From Streptomyces daqingensis (GTDB lineage: Bacteria > Actinomycetota > Actinomycetes > Streptomycetales > Streptomycetaceae), in contig NZ_BMMP01000001.1 in NCBI RefSeq assembly GCF_014645895.1, positions 409,624 to 473,623 on the forward strand: a DNA stretch of 64,000 nucleotides. Reading direction: 5' to 3'. Positions within the stretch are counted from its first letter, which is position 1, and the number at the start of each line of letters is the position of its first letter. Shown one piece after another: positions 1-7,437 of this stretch. A model generated the notes under the pieces. The model searched no databases. It was given only the letters and a program-made list of their open reading frames with translations, and had not been told where the DNA came from. Made by a program: the position numbers and the translations under genes.

Positions 1-91
1 CGAGTCGCGGGGCGGGCCGCGCACCGGCGGCGGGGAAGCCGCGGGCGGCGGTGAGGGCGGCACCCGCCCGCCGGGGGAGGGCGGGGCATGA
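1..91 (+). CDS. Mrp/Mnh antiporter subunit A (or A/B), C-terminal tail, partial
   Basis: Reading from base 2, an open frame runs to a TGA that overlaps the mnhC start codon as ATGA. The encoded tail is about 29 residues, Gly-, Arg- and Glu-rich, and shows no domain. Identity rests on position: in Mnh/Mrp operons the gene directly upstream of mnhC is mnhB, or in many actinomycetes a fused mnhAB. The rest of the gene lies outside the window. Confidence 0.6.
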   Translation, partial: ESRGGPRTGGGEAAGGGEGGTRPPGEGGA

Positions 92-702
92 ACGAGACGC
101 TGGCACTGGTCGTCGCGGGCGGCGGGCTCGTCGCCGTGGGCACGATCCTGCTGCTGAGCCGGCCGCTCACCCGGATCGTCCTCGGCGCGGTCGTCCTCGG
201 CAACGGCGTCAACCTCCTGCTGCTGGCCACCTCGGGAGCGGCCGGCCGCTCGCCGCTGCTCTACCCGGGCATCGAACCGAGCCGCATGGCGGATCCGCTG
301 CCGCAGGCGTTCGTCCTCACGGCCATCGTCATCAGCCTCGCGCTCACGGCGTTCCTCTCCACGGTCGCCTACCGGGCGTGGCAGCTGTCCGGCACCGACG
401 ACGTCCAGGACGACGTGGAGGACCTCCGCGTCGCACAGCGGGCTGACTACGCGGAGGAACGGGAGCGGCTGCGCACGGTCTACCGCGCCCAGCGCGCCAA
501 GAGCCGCGAGGAGGCCCGCGCCGTCGAGGAGCCGTCGGGCGGCGGTCTCCTCCAGCACCTGCGGCGCGACCGCGCCCAGTACCGGGAGGCGCGCCGCAGA
601 GCGCGCGCCGAGTTGCGCGCCGACCGGGTACGCGGCGCGCACGCCGAGGCGGGCACCGACGAGGACGACGAGTGGGAGACGATCCTGGGGGCCGACCGGT
701 GA
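88..702 (+). CDS. mnhC: Na+/H+ antiporter subunit C (MnhC/MrpC)
   Basis: This is the small NuoK-like membrane subunit of the multi-subunit Mrp cation/proton antiporter, acting in the cytoplasmic membrane. Three hydrophobic segments occupy roughly residues 1-115, with the family-typical stretch GNGVNLLLLATSG near residue 50. The protein is 204 residues, against about 110-120 for ordinary MrpC. The extra 90 residues are a highly charged Arg/Glu/Asp cytoplasmic tail. The start is set by an ATGA overlap with the upstream frame, and the stop overlaps the mnhD GTG start. What the extension does is unknown. Confidence 0.9.
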   Translation: MNETLALVVAGGGLVAVGTILLLSRPLTRIVLGAVVLGNGVNLLLLATSGAAGRSPLLYPGIEPSRMADPLPQAFVLTAIVISLALTAFLSTVAYRAWQLSGTDDVQDDVEDLRVAQRADYAEERERLRTVYRAQRAKSREEARAVEEPSGGGLLQHLRRDRAQYREARRRARAELRADRVRGAHAEAGTDEDDEWETILGADR

Positions 703-2432
703 TCGCCGCGACGACGGCCGAAGCGGCGTCCACGTCGTCCGCGCTGGTCCCCCTCCCGGTGATCCTCCCGCTGCTCGCCGCCGGACTGAAACTCGCCATC
801 GGCGTACGGCTCCAGCGCACCCAGCGTGTGATCAGTTCCGTCGTGCTCGCCGCCGTCCTCGCGGTCGCGCTGATGCTGCTCATCGACGCCGACCAGCACG
901 GGCCGCAGGTGATGTACGCCGGGGGCTGGAAGCCGCCCGTCGGCATCGTGCTGGTCGCCGACAGGCTCTCCGCGCTGATGCTGGTGATCTCCTCGGCCGT
1001 GACGCTGTGCGTGCTGCTCTACTCCATCGGGCAGGGCATGGCAGACAACGACGAAGCCACACCGCTGTCCATCTACCACCCCTCCTACCTCGTCCTGGTC
1101 GCCGGCGTCTCCGACACCTTTCTCGCCGGCGACCTCTTCAACCTCTACGTCGGCTTCGAGATCATGCTGACCGCCAGCTACGTGCTGCTGACCCTCGGCG
1201 GGACCGTCACCCGCATCCGGGCGGGGGCGACGTACGCGATCGTCTCGCTGCTGTCGTCCGTGCTCTTCCTCGCCGCCATCGCCGTCGTCTACGCGGCGAC
1301 GGGAACCGTCACCATGGCCCAGCTCGCGGGACGGCTCGACCGGCTGCCCGACGGCGTCAGCCTGATGGCGCAGATCTCGCTGCTGACCGTCTTCTGCATC
1401 AAGGCCGCGGTCTTCCCCCTCGCCGCCTGGCTGCCCGACTCGTATCCCACCGCTCCCGCCCCGGTGACGGCCGTGTTCGCCGGACTGCTGACCAAGGTCG
1501 GCATCTACTCGATGCTGCGCACCCAGACCCTGCTCTTCCCCGACGGCCGGCTGGACGACGTGCTGCTCGTGCTCGCCCTGCTGTCGCTCGTCGTGGGCAT
1601 CCTCGGCGCGGTCGCCCAGACCGACCTGAAGCGGCTGCTGTCGTTCACGCTCATCAGCCACATCGGTTTCATGGTCTTCGGCATCGCGCTGGCGTCCCGG
1701 CCGGGCTTCGCCGGAGCCGTCTTCTACGTGGCGCACCACATCACCGTCCAGACCACGCTCTTCCTCGTCGTCGGCCTCGTCGAACGGCGGGGCGTGACCA
1801 CCGACATGCAGCGGCTGGGCGGGATCGCGAAGCTCTCCCCGGTGCTCGGCCTGCTCTTCTTCATCCCGGCCATGAACCTGGCCGGTGTCCCGCCGCTCTC
1901 CGGGTTCCTCGGCAAGCTGGCATTGCTGCGCGCGGGCTTCCTGCACGGCGGCGTTCTCGTGACCGTCGTGATCGCGGCCGCCACGGCCACCAGCCTTCTC
2001 ACGCTGTACGCGCTCGCCAAGGCATGGAACCTCGCCTTCTGGAGGGCCGCGCCGCCGGAGCTGTACGTACTGGGCGTCGTCCTCGACATCGTGGAGAGCG
2101 ACGAGAGTGACGACGCCGACGAGCGGGAGGGCTCCGGCACGGCCGGAGCCGCGTCGGAGGGCGCCTACGGCACGTCCGCCGAACCGGGCAGCGCCCCGGG
2201 CGGGCCGGTGGACGTCCAGGTCCTCTCCGGCCGGACCGAGGCAGCCACCTTCGGCGGGCGGGCGATCACCACCGGCGAGCCGCCGGCGACGATGCTCGGG
2301 CCCACGATCGCGATGGTCTCCTTCGGCCTGGCCTTCACGGTGCTGGCCGGGCCTCTCACGAGCCTGACCGAACGCGTGGCCGACGAGCTCACGGCCCGCA
2401 CGCCCTACGTCGAGGCGGTGACCGGCAGATGA
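699..2432 (+). CDS. mnhD: Na+/H+ antiporter subunit D (MnhD/MrpD)
   Basis: This is a large NuoM/NuoN-like proton-translocating subunit of the Mrp antiporter with many hydrophobic helices. Family marks are visible: the YVGFEIMLTASYVLL helix with its key Glu, the AAVFPLAAWLPDSYPTAPAPVTAVFAG stretch split over a buried Lys/Pro region, and DLKRLLSFTLISHIGFM. I start it at the GTG that forms a GTGA overlap with the mnhC stop, not at the GTG 27 bases upstream inside mnhC. That gives 577 residues. An acidic, Gly/Ala-rich insert (about residues 465-515) lies before the last helix and is probably a cytoplasmic loop. Confidence 0.92.
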   Translation: MIAATTAEAASTSSALVPLPVILPLLAAGLKLAIGVRLQRTQRVISSVVLAAVLAVALMLLIDADQHGPQVMYAGGWKPPVGIVLVADRLSALMLVISSAVTLCVLLYSIGQGMADNDEATPLSIYHPSYLVLVAGVSDTFLAGDLFNLYVGFEIMLTASYVLLTLGGTVTRIRAGATYAIVSLLSSVLFLAAIAVVYAATGTVTMAQLAGRLDRLPDGVSLMAQISLLTVFCIKAAVFPLAAWLPDSYPTAPAPVTAVFAGLLTKVGIYSMLRTQTLLFPDGRLDDVLLVLALLSLVVGILGAVAQTDLKRLLSFTLISHIGFMVFGIALASRPGFAGAVFYVAHHITVQTTLFLVVGLVERRGVTTDMQRLGGIAKLSPVLGLLFFIPAMNLAGVPPLSGFLGKLALLRAGFLHGGVLVTVVIAAATATSLLTLYALAKAWNLAFWRAAPPELYVLGVVLDIVESDESDDADEREGSGTAGAASEGAYGTSAEPGSAPGGPVDVQVLSGRTEAATFGGRAITTGEPPATMLGPTIAMVSFGLAFTVLAGPLTSLTERVADELTARTPYVEAVTGR

Positions 2433-3070
2433 GCGAACCCCGGCCCGGCGGCGAAGGCCACACGGGACGCGCGAGCCCGCAGGGCGGCACGAACCGCCGG
2501 CACCGCGGCCGGCTGCGGGCCGCGCAGTGGCCCATGGTGCTCGGGCTGACGCTGCTGTGGATGCTGCTGTGGGGGACGCCGACCGCGGCGAACGCCCTCA
2601 CGGGGGCCCTCATCGGCGTCGTCGTGTGCGTCGTCTTCCCGCTGCCGCCCATCGAGACGCAGGTACGGCTGCGCCCGGCGGGCATCCTCCGCTTCAGCCT
2701 GCGCTTCCTGCTGGACATGGTCGTCTCCAGCTGGCGGCTGAACAGGTACATCCTCGGGATCCGCCCGCCGCTGTGCGCGGTGCTGGCCGTACGCCTGCGC
2801 TGCCCGAGCGACCTGATGCTGACGGCGACGTCCATCGCGGTCTCCGCCGTCCCCGGCAGCAACGTCCTGGACGTGCACCGCCCTTCGGGCACGTTGTACG
2901 TGCACGTGGTGGGTGCGGGCGAGAAGTCCGAGCGGGAGCGGGCGCGTTACGAGGTGCTGCGGCTGGAGGCCCGCGTCGTCGAGGCGTTCGGCACCCGTGC
3001 GGACGTCGAGGCCCTCGGGGCGGGCGGGCCGGGCAATTTCCGGAAGGGAGGCGGGCCTTGGAGACGCTGA
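2429..3070 (+). CDS. mnhE: Na+/H+ antiporter subunit E (MnhE/MrpE)
   Basis: MrpE is a small accessory membrane subunit required for assembly of the Mrp antiporter. The 213-residue product has a basic N-terminal tail, then hydrophobic segments around WPMVLGLTLLWMLLWGTPT and ALIGVVVCVVFPLPP, then the conserved RFLLDMVVSSWRLN region and the AVSAVPGSNVLDV stretch. It starts with an ATGA overlap on mnhD and ends in a TGATG overlap with a possible downstream start, so translation of the operon is probably coupled throughout. Confidence 0.9.
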   Translation: MSEPRPGGEGHTGRASPQGGTNRRHRGRLRAAQWPMVLGLTLLWMLLWGTPTAANALTGALIGVVVCVVFPLPPIETQVRLRPAGILRFSLRFLLDMVVSSWRLNRYILGIRPPLCAVLAVRLRCPSDLMLTATSIAVSAVPGSNVLDVHRPSGTLYVHVVGAGEKSERERARYEVLRLEARVVEAFGTRADVEALGAGGPGNFRKGGGPWRR

Positions 3071-3423
3071 TGAGCTTCGTGGTGGGCCTGCTGCTGGCGT
3101 CCGGCGTGCTGGTGACGATCCGCCTCGTCCGTGGCCCCTCGATGCTGGACCGCGCCGTCGCCCTCGACGCGCTGGTCGCGGTGGTGATGGCCGGGACCGG
3201 CGTGCTGACGGCGGTACGGCAGATCCCCTTCTACCTGCCCGCGCTGCTCGTGCTCTCCTTCCTCGGCTTCACGGGCTCGGTGAGCATCGCCCGCTTCCTC
3301 GCGCTGCGGGACGAGGCGGGCACCGACGACGCGGACGAGGGCGAGAGCCCCCACGCCGAAGGACGGAACGCGGACGGACGCCGGCCGGAGGCGGGCGGCG
3401 ACGAACAGGGGAGTGCCGGATGA
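3058..3423 (+). CDS. mnhF: Na+/H+ antiporter subunit F (MnhF/MrpF)
   Basis: MrpF is a three-helix subunit of the Mrp antiporter. The helices are seen at FVVGLLLASGVLVTIRLV, ALDALVAVVMAGTGVL and FYLPALLVLSFLGFTGSVSIARFL, followed by a charged tail of about 40 residues. The start is ambiguous. A TTG at 3058 lies 5 bases after a good ribosome site (AAGGGAGG, 3043-3050), while the ATG at 3070 overlaps the mnhE stop but is 19 bases from that site. I chose the TTG (121 residues); the ATG form is four residues shorter. Confidence 0.85.
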   Translation: METLMSFVVGLLLASGVLVTIRLVRGPSMLDRAVALDALVAVVMAGTGVLTAVRQIPFYLPALLVLSFLGFTGSVSIARFLALRDEAGTDDADEGESPHAEGRNADGRRPEAGGDEQGSAG

Positions 3424-3767
3424 AATGGTCGGACGCCGCCGATGCGGCATCTGCCGTGTGCATGCTGCTCGGAGCGGTGCTGTGCCTGCTCGCCGGCATC
3501 GGACTGCTGCGGCTCCCGGACGTGCTGTCGCGCATGCACGCCGGCACCAAGCCCCAGACGTTCGGTCTGCTGCTGGTGCTGCTCGGCGCGGGACTGCGCC
3601 TGCGCAGCGGCGCCGACATGGGGACGCTCGTCCTCGTCGGCCTGTTCCAGCTCGTGACCGTCCCGGTGGCGGCGCACATGGTGGGCAGGGCCGCCTACCG
3701 CTCCGAGAAGCTCGACCGCGAGCATCTCGTCGTCGATGAGTTCGGACAGGCCTCGAGGAGACTCTGA
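3420..3767 (+). CDS. mnhG: Na+/H+ antiporter subunit G (MnhG/MrpG)
   Basis: MrpG is the last subunit of the Mrp antiporter, a small three-helix membrane protein of usual length (115 residues). The hallmark region GLLRLPDVLSRMHAGTKPQT is present at about residues 27-46, followed by two more hydrophobic helices. It begins with an ATGA overlap on mnhF. No further antiporter gene follows, so the operon ends here. The likely role is Na+ or alkaline pH tolerance. Confidence 0.92.
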   Translation: MKWSDAADAASAVCMLLGAVLCLLAGIGLLRLPDVLSRMHAGTKPQTFGLLLVLLGAGLRLRSGADMGTLVLVGLFQLVTVPVAAHMVGRAAYRSEKLDREHLVVDEFGQASRRL

Positions 3768-4031
3768 CGTACGCCACAGCCCGCCCGCTGCCTGACGGAA
3801 CGCTCCGGCGGTGCGACCGGGCAAGCGGGTGGAGCTGATTCGCAGGGAATACGACCGGTTTGTGGAGTTCCCGTGGCGGGTGCGTCTTCGGGCAGTTCGG
3901 GCGAATGCCGAAAGAGGGCCTGGGAAGAAGACCCCCCGGATCGCTTTCCGCACGACACACCGGCCGCAGGCGGGACATCAGTCCGGAAGCCCGGAAGCGC
4001 CTCCGGTGCAGGCACGAGAGGAGTGGACGAC

Positions 4032-4448
4032 ATGCGGGCCAGCAGGCGCCCCGTACGGCGCACCGCGCGCGTCGAGTACACCTTGCCGCGCAAGGCGGTG
4101 TCCGCCCGGTGGGCGAGGCGGCTGACGACGGGCTTCCTCAACGGCTCCCGCACGCCCCCAGAAGCCGCGAGGCACGTGGACGAGGCGAACCTCGTCGTCT
4201 CCGAACTCGTCACCAACGCCACACGGCACGGCCGCGGCCGGTGCAGGCTGCGGCTCAGCAGCGCGGACGGCCAGGTGACCGTCGAGGTACGCGACGAGGG
4301 CTCCCGGATACCCAAGGCCCGTCCGCCGGCCGCCGACGGGGAGAGCGGGCGCGGCGTCGCCCTGGTGCAGTGCCTGGCACGGCAGTTGAAGGTGAGCGCC
4401 GCGCCGGGCGGAGGCAAGACGGTGTGCGCCGTGCTGGACGCGGCCTGA
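4032..4448 (+). CDS. RsbW-like ATP-binding anti-sigma/serine kinase
   Basis: This is a small GHKL-fold ATPase domain protein of the RsbW/SpoIIAB type, common in Streptomyces, where such proteins bind partner sigma factors or antagonists. The N box ELVTNATRHG (about residue 64), the G1 box VRDEGS and the G2 box SGRGVALV are all visible in a 138-residue, single-domain protein. An AGAGGAG ribosome site 8 bases before the ATG supports this start over upstream in-frame starts. Its partner is not identifiable. A STAS-like gene lies about 0.7 kb downstream but on the other strand. Confidence 0.85.
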   Translation: MRASRRPVRRTARVEYTLPRKAVSARWARRLTTGFLNGSRTPPEAARHVDEANLVVSELVTNATRHGRGRCRLRLSSADGQVTVEVRDEGSRIPKARPPAADGESGRGVALVQCLARQLKVSAAPGGGKTVCAVLDAA

Positions 4449-4475
4449 CACGCCCTCCGGCCTGCCCCCGGCGGT

Positions 4476-4508
4476 GGCCCGGACGCTGCGTCCGGCGAGG
4501 TCCGGGCC
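4476..4508. terminator. Bidirectional hairpin between convergent genes
   Basis: The 9-bp arms GGCCCGGAC and GTCCGGGCC are perfect inverse complements. An alternative inner hairpin, CCGGAC/GTCCGG, overlaps them. It lies in the 75-base gap between convergent stop codons, which suits a factor-independent terminator. There is no clear U tract, as is usual in GC-rich actinomycetes. Confidence 0.6.
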
Positions 4509-4523
4509 GTGGTCCCAGCGGGC

Positions 4524-5009
4524 TCAGCTGTCGCGCATCTGCGCGAGATGCCGCGTGAGCGTCTCCACCGGCTGATACGTCGCACCGAGCAGCGCGACAT
4601 GTTTCCAGTGCACCGTCCCGTCCGGCCCGATGAGGAAGACCGCGCGGCGCAGGCCGATTCCGGGCGCCGCGACCCCGAACGCCCGCGCGACCTCCCGCCC
4701 CGTGTCCGCCAGCAGCGGCATGCGCAGCCCGTGCTTCGCGGCGAACGAGGCGTGACTCGCCAGGTCCTGCGGGCTGACGGCCCACACCTCGGCATCCCAC
4801 CCCTCGAACTGCTCCAGCCCCGAGGAGTACGAGCAGAGCTGCTTGGTGCAGACGGCGGTGTCGTCACCGGGGTAGAAGGCGAGGACCACCGGGGCCCCGC
4901 GCCGGGACGAGAGCGCGTACTCGCCGTGCTCGAACTCTCCGTCCTTCAGTACGCCGCCGGGGAGGGTGAAGTCAGGGGCGGGCTGACCGGTTCGAGGGCT
5001 CGCGGCCAC
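4524..5009 (-). CDS. BCP/PrxQ-type peroxiredoxin
   Basis: This is a thiol peroxidase of the AhpC/TSA fold that reduces hydrogen peroxide and organic peroxides in the cytoplasm. The peroxidatic Cys54 lies in the motif P47-x3-T51-x2-C54. A second Cys59, five residues later, matches the resolving cysteine of atypical 2-Cys BCP enzymes. The 161-residue length is normal, and the start is a GTG. It is convergent with the RsbW-like gene. The electron donor cannot be told from the sequence. Confidence 0.9.
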   Translation of the reverse strand: MAASPRTGQPAPDFTLPGGVLKDGEFEHGEYALSSRRGAPVVLAFYPGDDTAVCTKQLCSYSSGLEQFEGWDAEVWAVSPQDLASHASFAAKHGLRMPLLADTGREVARAFGVAAPGIGLRRAVFLIGPDGTVHWKHVALLGATYQPVETLTRHLAQMRDS

Positions 5010-5154
5010 AGGGTGTCTCCAGGGTCGTCGGTGCGGAACGGCGGCCCGGGACAGGGCGCCGTGGCGGTGCCGGTTTCATGTGCCCGCGACGCCGGGGCTG
5101 TTGTGGGCCCCGCGTCGCGCGTCCGGGCGCCCGCCGCTAGGGACGGTACGGGGC

Positions 5155-5502
5155 TCACGGCTGCCCTGACCAGTTCTCCCATGCGGAGGCGACGTCCGGG
5201 TAGGCACGGCACCGGGCGTCGGCCTTGAGCGCGGCGGCTGTGGCGGGTTCGGCTCCGACGATGTGGAAGCGCAGCCGTCTCCCGTCGGGGAGCAGCCGCG
5301 GCAGTTCGGCGGGGGAGAGGGCGTCGTCACGGCGCACCTGGTTCAAGTCCAGGTAGAACTGCGTCCGTTCGTCCACGATGCGCGCACACAGGCTGTAGTG
5401 CATCGTCCGCAGCGTCGGGACGCACAGGGTGCCGCTCGCCGCCACCCACACGCGTGTTCCCGCAACGGCGAGCACGCGTACCTGAATCGTCGCCGTCCCC
5501 AT
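5155..5502 (-). CDS. Hypothetical protein, STAS-like
   Basis: This 115-residue protein is not firmly recognised. An opening beta-strand pattern (ATIQVRVLAVAGTRVWVAASGTL), an alternating helix/strand pattern, and the stretch FYLDLNQVRRDDALSPAEL, placed where STAS domains carry their phosphorylatable Ser region, suggest a diverged STAS (anti-sigma antagonist) fold. There is no clear Ser/Thr in the usual place. I chose the ATG preceded by AAGGG over a longer frame whose first 82 residues look non-coding. Function is unknown. Confidence 0.55.
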   Translation of the reverse strand: MGTATIQVRVLAVAGTRVWVAASGTLCVPTLRTMHYSLCARIVDERTQFYLDLNQVRRDDALSPAELPRLLPDGRRLRFHIVGAEPATAAALKADARCRAYPDVASAWENWSGQP

Positions 5503-5815
5503 GAAAGCCCTTGTCCGGCCGTACGGGCCGACGCGCGGAGCCGAACTCCTCGCGCCCCCCTGCCCGTACAGCCATTCGCCGTCGCGCCCGTGTTGACTGT
5601 TACGCACGAGTATCCCGCTGACACCGCTGTCAGGGCAGGTGAACGACGGAGACGGCACGTACCCCGCGCATTTTCTGACCGGAACGGACGTGCTCTGCGC
5701 ACCGGTTGACCAGCTCGTTCGGCCAGGATCGTTGCCCGTACGTATCAAGTACGCTCGGTGTACGTTCCGGATTACGCTGCGTGTGGTCTCGCGGGTGGAC
5801 GAGGAGGTCGAAAGG
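5503..5815. other. Intergenic region between divergent genes
   Basis: These 313 bases separate a minus-strand STAS-like gene from a plus-strand XRE regulator and must carry both promoters. A TTGAC at 5706-5710 could be part of a -35 box for the rightward gene, but no convincing -10 follows. The clearest structure is the phased GTACG repeat listed separately. No further gene is supported. Confidence 0.5.
5738..5764 (+). promoter_or_regulatory. Three GTACG repeats at exact 11-bp spacing
   Basis: GTACG occurs at 5738, 5749 and 5760, exactly one helical turn apart, ending 51 bases before the XRE gene start. Such phasing is expected for a protein that binds cooperatively on one face of the DNA. 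The adjacent HTH regulator is the obvious candidate, possibly for autoregulation. This is inference from spacing only. Confidence 0.5.
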
Positions 5816-6157
5816 GTGGCCGGTCAAGAGGAGTTGTTCGCGGCCGTCGACGCGCTGCTGAAGCAGGCGAGCGCCGAGCTGCCCCCTCCCGCCGAACGTG
5901 CGCGGCTGCGCCGCGCGGCCGGTCTGAGCCAGCAACAGGTCGCGGCGGCACTGCAGTTGAAGCGCCGGGAGACCGTCGCCGACTGGGAGAGCGGCCGCAG
6001 CGCACCGCGGCCGCCCCAACGCGCCGCGTACCTGCGGCTTCTGGAGGGACTGGCCGCCCGCTACCCGGCGCCGGAAGCGGCGGATCCGGCGGCCCCGTCT
6101 CCGACGTCCCCGCCGTCGCCGACGGCCACGAACCAGGAGACACGCGGCGGTACTTGA
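5816..6157 (+). CDS. Small XRE-family HTH regulator
   Basis: This 113-residue DNA-binding protein has a helix-turn-helix at about residues 28-70 (RLRRAAGLSQQQVAAALQLKRRETVADWESGRSAPRPP), followed by a Pro/Thr-rich tail with no domain. The wording ELPPPAERARLRRAAGLSQ...WESGRSAPRPPQR is a recurring Streptomyces type often found near replication or telomere-associated genes. The GTG start was chosen for the GAGGAG site 9 bases upstream; longer in-frame versions lack one. It is convergent with an exonuclease gene. Confidence 0.75.
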   Translation: MAGQEELFAAVDALLKQASAELPPPAERARLRRAAGLSQQQVAAALQLKRRETVADWESGRSAPRPPQRAAYLRLLEGLAARYPAPEAADPAAPSPTSPPSPTATNQETRGGT

Positions 6158-6208
6158 GGGGGCGGCGGGGCCCGGCCGGAGCCTTTGCCCGGCGGTGCCG
6201 CCTTCTCG

Positions 6209-6874
6209 CTACTCGTCCAGGGTGAGCTGCCGGGGCCGGGTGGCCTCGGCCGGGAGCGCGAACCGGGAGACCAGCTCGGTGAGGCTGCGCACCTTCGCCG
6301 CGCGGGCAAGCTCCGCCAGCAGCAACTGGAAGAGCCGCGCGGTGGCTTCGACGTCGGGCATGGCCCGGTGCCTCCGGGAGGGACGCGGCAGCCCGGTGTG
6401 ATCGAGGAGCGCGTCCAGCCCGTACGAGGACAGGCCGGGCAGCGCGCTCTTCGCCATGCGGATCGTGTCGAGCACGGGCAGGCGAGCAAGGCGCGGGCAG
6501 GCGGTGCGGTAGCGGTGGACGATGCCCGCCTCTACCGGCGCGCTGTGCGCCACCAGCACAGCGGGACCGGGCGGGACCTGCTCGTCGAGGCGGCGCAGCA
6601 CGACCTCCGCGGGCGGCTCTCCGGCGAGCTGCTCGGGACGGATGCCGGTGTGTGCGGTTGCGCGCGGGGTCAGCGGTGCGCGGGCGGGGGGCCGCATCAG
6701 CGCCTCCCACCGGAAACCGCTCGGCTGCGGCCCGGACCGTTCGCGGTGGCGGAGGCCCAGCGCGGCCACCTCCACGGGCTCGGGCGGGTGTCCGGCGGGA
6801 GTGGTGGCTTCGAAGTCGACGACGAGGAAGTGCACTTCGCGGAAGCCGGGATCGTCAGCGATCGGTGGCGGCAC
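6209..6874 (-). CDS. DEDDh-family 3'-5' exonuclease
   Basis: This exonuclease belongs to the DnaQ/RNase T superfamily and hydrolyses nucleotides from a 3' end with two metal ions. Exo I is VVDFEAT (Asp20, Glu22), Exo II lies around AHSAPVEAGIV and is somewhat diverged, and Exo III is HRAMPD, giving the His and final Asp of the DEDDh set. At 221 residues it is a stand-alone domain, not a polymerase subunit fusion. Substrate is unknown; repair or RNA trimming is possible. Confidence 0.85.
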   Translation of the reverse strand: MPPPIADDPGFREVHFLVVDFEATTPAGHPPEPVEVAALGLRHRERSGPQPSGFRWEALMRPPARAPLTPRATAHTGIRPEQLAGEPPAEVVLRRLDEQVPPGPAVLVAHSAPVEAGIVHRYRTACPRLARLPVLDTIRMAKSALPGLSSYGLDALLDHTGLPRPSRRHRAMPDVEATARLFQLLLAELARAAKVRSLTELVSRFALPAEATRPRQLTLDE

Positions 6875-7101
6875 TCCTGGCTCCCTTCACCGGCCGGCAG
6901 GCCGGGGCGAGTCGACGGTCGGCGGTGTCTCCCTACGGCCCCCTATGGGACACGATCCGTGCCGCACCGCCCGTCTGACGCGCCGGTCCCGCGCGGTGCC
7001 AGGCGCCGGAGTGGGCTGCGCGCAGGCGTCCGGCGGCGTCGTCCGGGACCGTGCCGCCGGTAGTGGAAGCCCGAGTCACCGGCCCGGCGGGCCGGTGCCG
7101 G

Positions 7102-7437
7102 TCACCAGGGGTCGTAGACGTGGACGAGATACCCGTAGCGGACGGCTGCGAGCGCCAGCATGACGGCAGGCGGTGCGAACCAGAGCCGCCGCAGCCACCC
7201 CAGCTTGACGGGCACGATCGTCAGCAGCAGAGCCGGTACGGCGAAGCCCATGGTGAACAGCGCGCCGAGGCCGGCGCCGTCCAGCGCATCCCGGTCGTGC
7301 CCGTCCCGCGGCGACATCCAGAACGCCACGAAGAGCCAGAACGCGGCGACGAGTTGGCACGTGACGAGCACGAGCACGCTGAGCACGGACCCCGCCCTGC
7401 GGGCCCGCCCCGGCGGGGGTCCTTCGCGCGCGGTCAC
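7102..7437 (-). CDS. Small three-helix membrane protein
   Basis: This 111-residue protein has three hydrophobic segments (about residues 17-40, 57-77 and 85-104) and a basic N-terminus. No family is recognised. It starts with a GTG that overlaps the stop of the upstream WXG/lytic gene as GTGA, so the two are translationally coupled. Placement directly after a probable cell-wall hydrolase suggests a membrane anchor, secretion helper or protective (immunity-like) partner. None of these is shown by the sequence. Confidence 0.7.
   Translation of the reverse strand: MTAREGPPPGRARRAGSVLSVLVLVTCQLVAAFWLFVAFWMSPRDGHDRDALDGAGLGALFTMGFAVPALLLTIVPVKLGWLRRLWFAPPAVMLALAAVRYGYLVHVYDPW

Noticed and set aside
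480..1946. Long antisense open frames, many over 400 codons, across the window
   Set aside because: Their composition (runs of Arg, Ala, Gly, Pro or of Glu/Gln/His repeats) and lack of ribosome sites show them to be GC-rich shadows of genes on the other strand.
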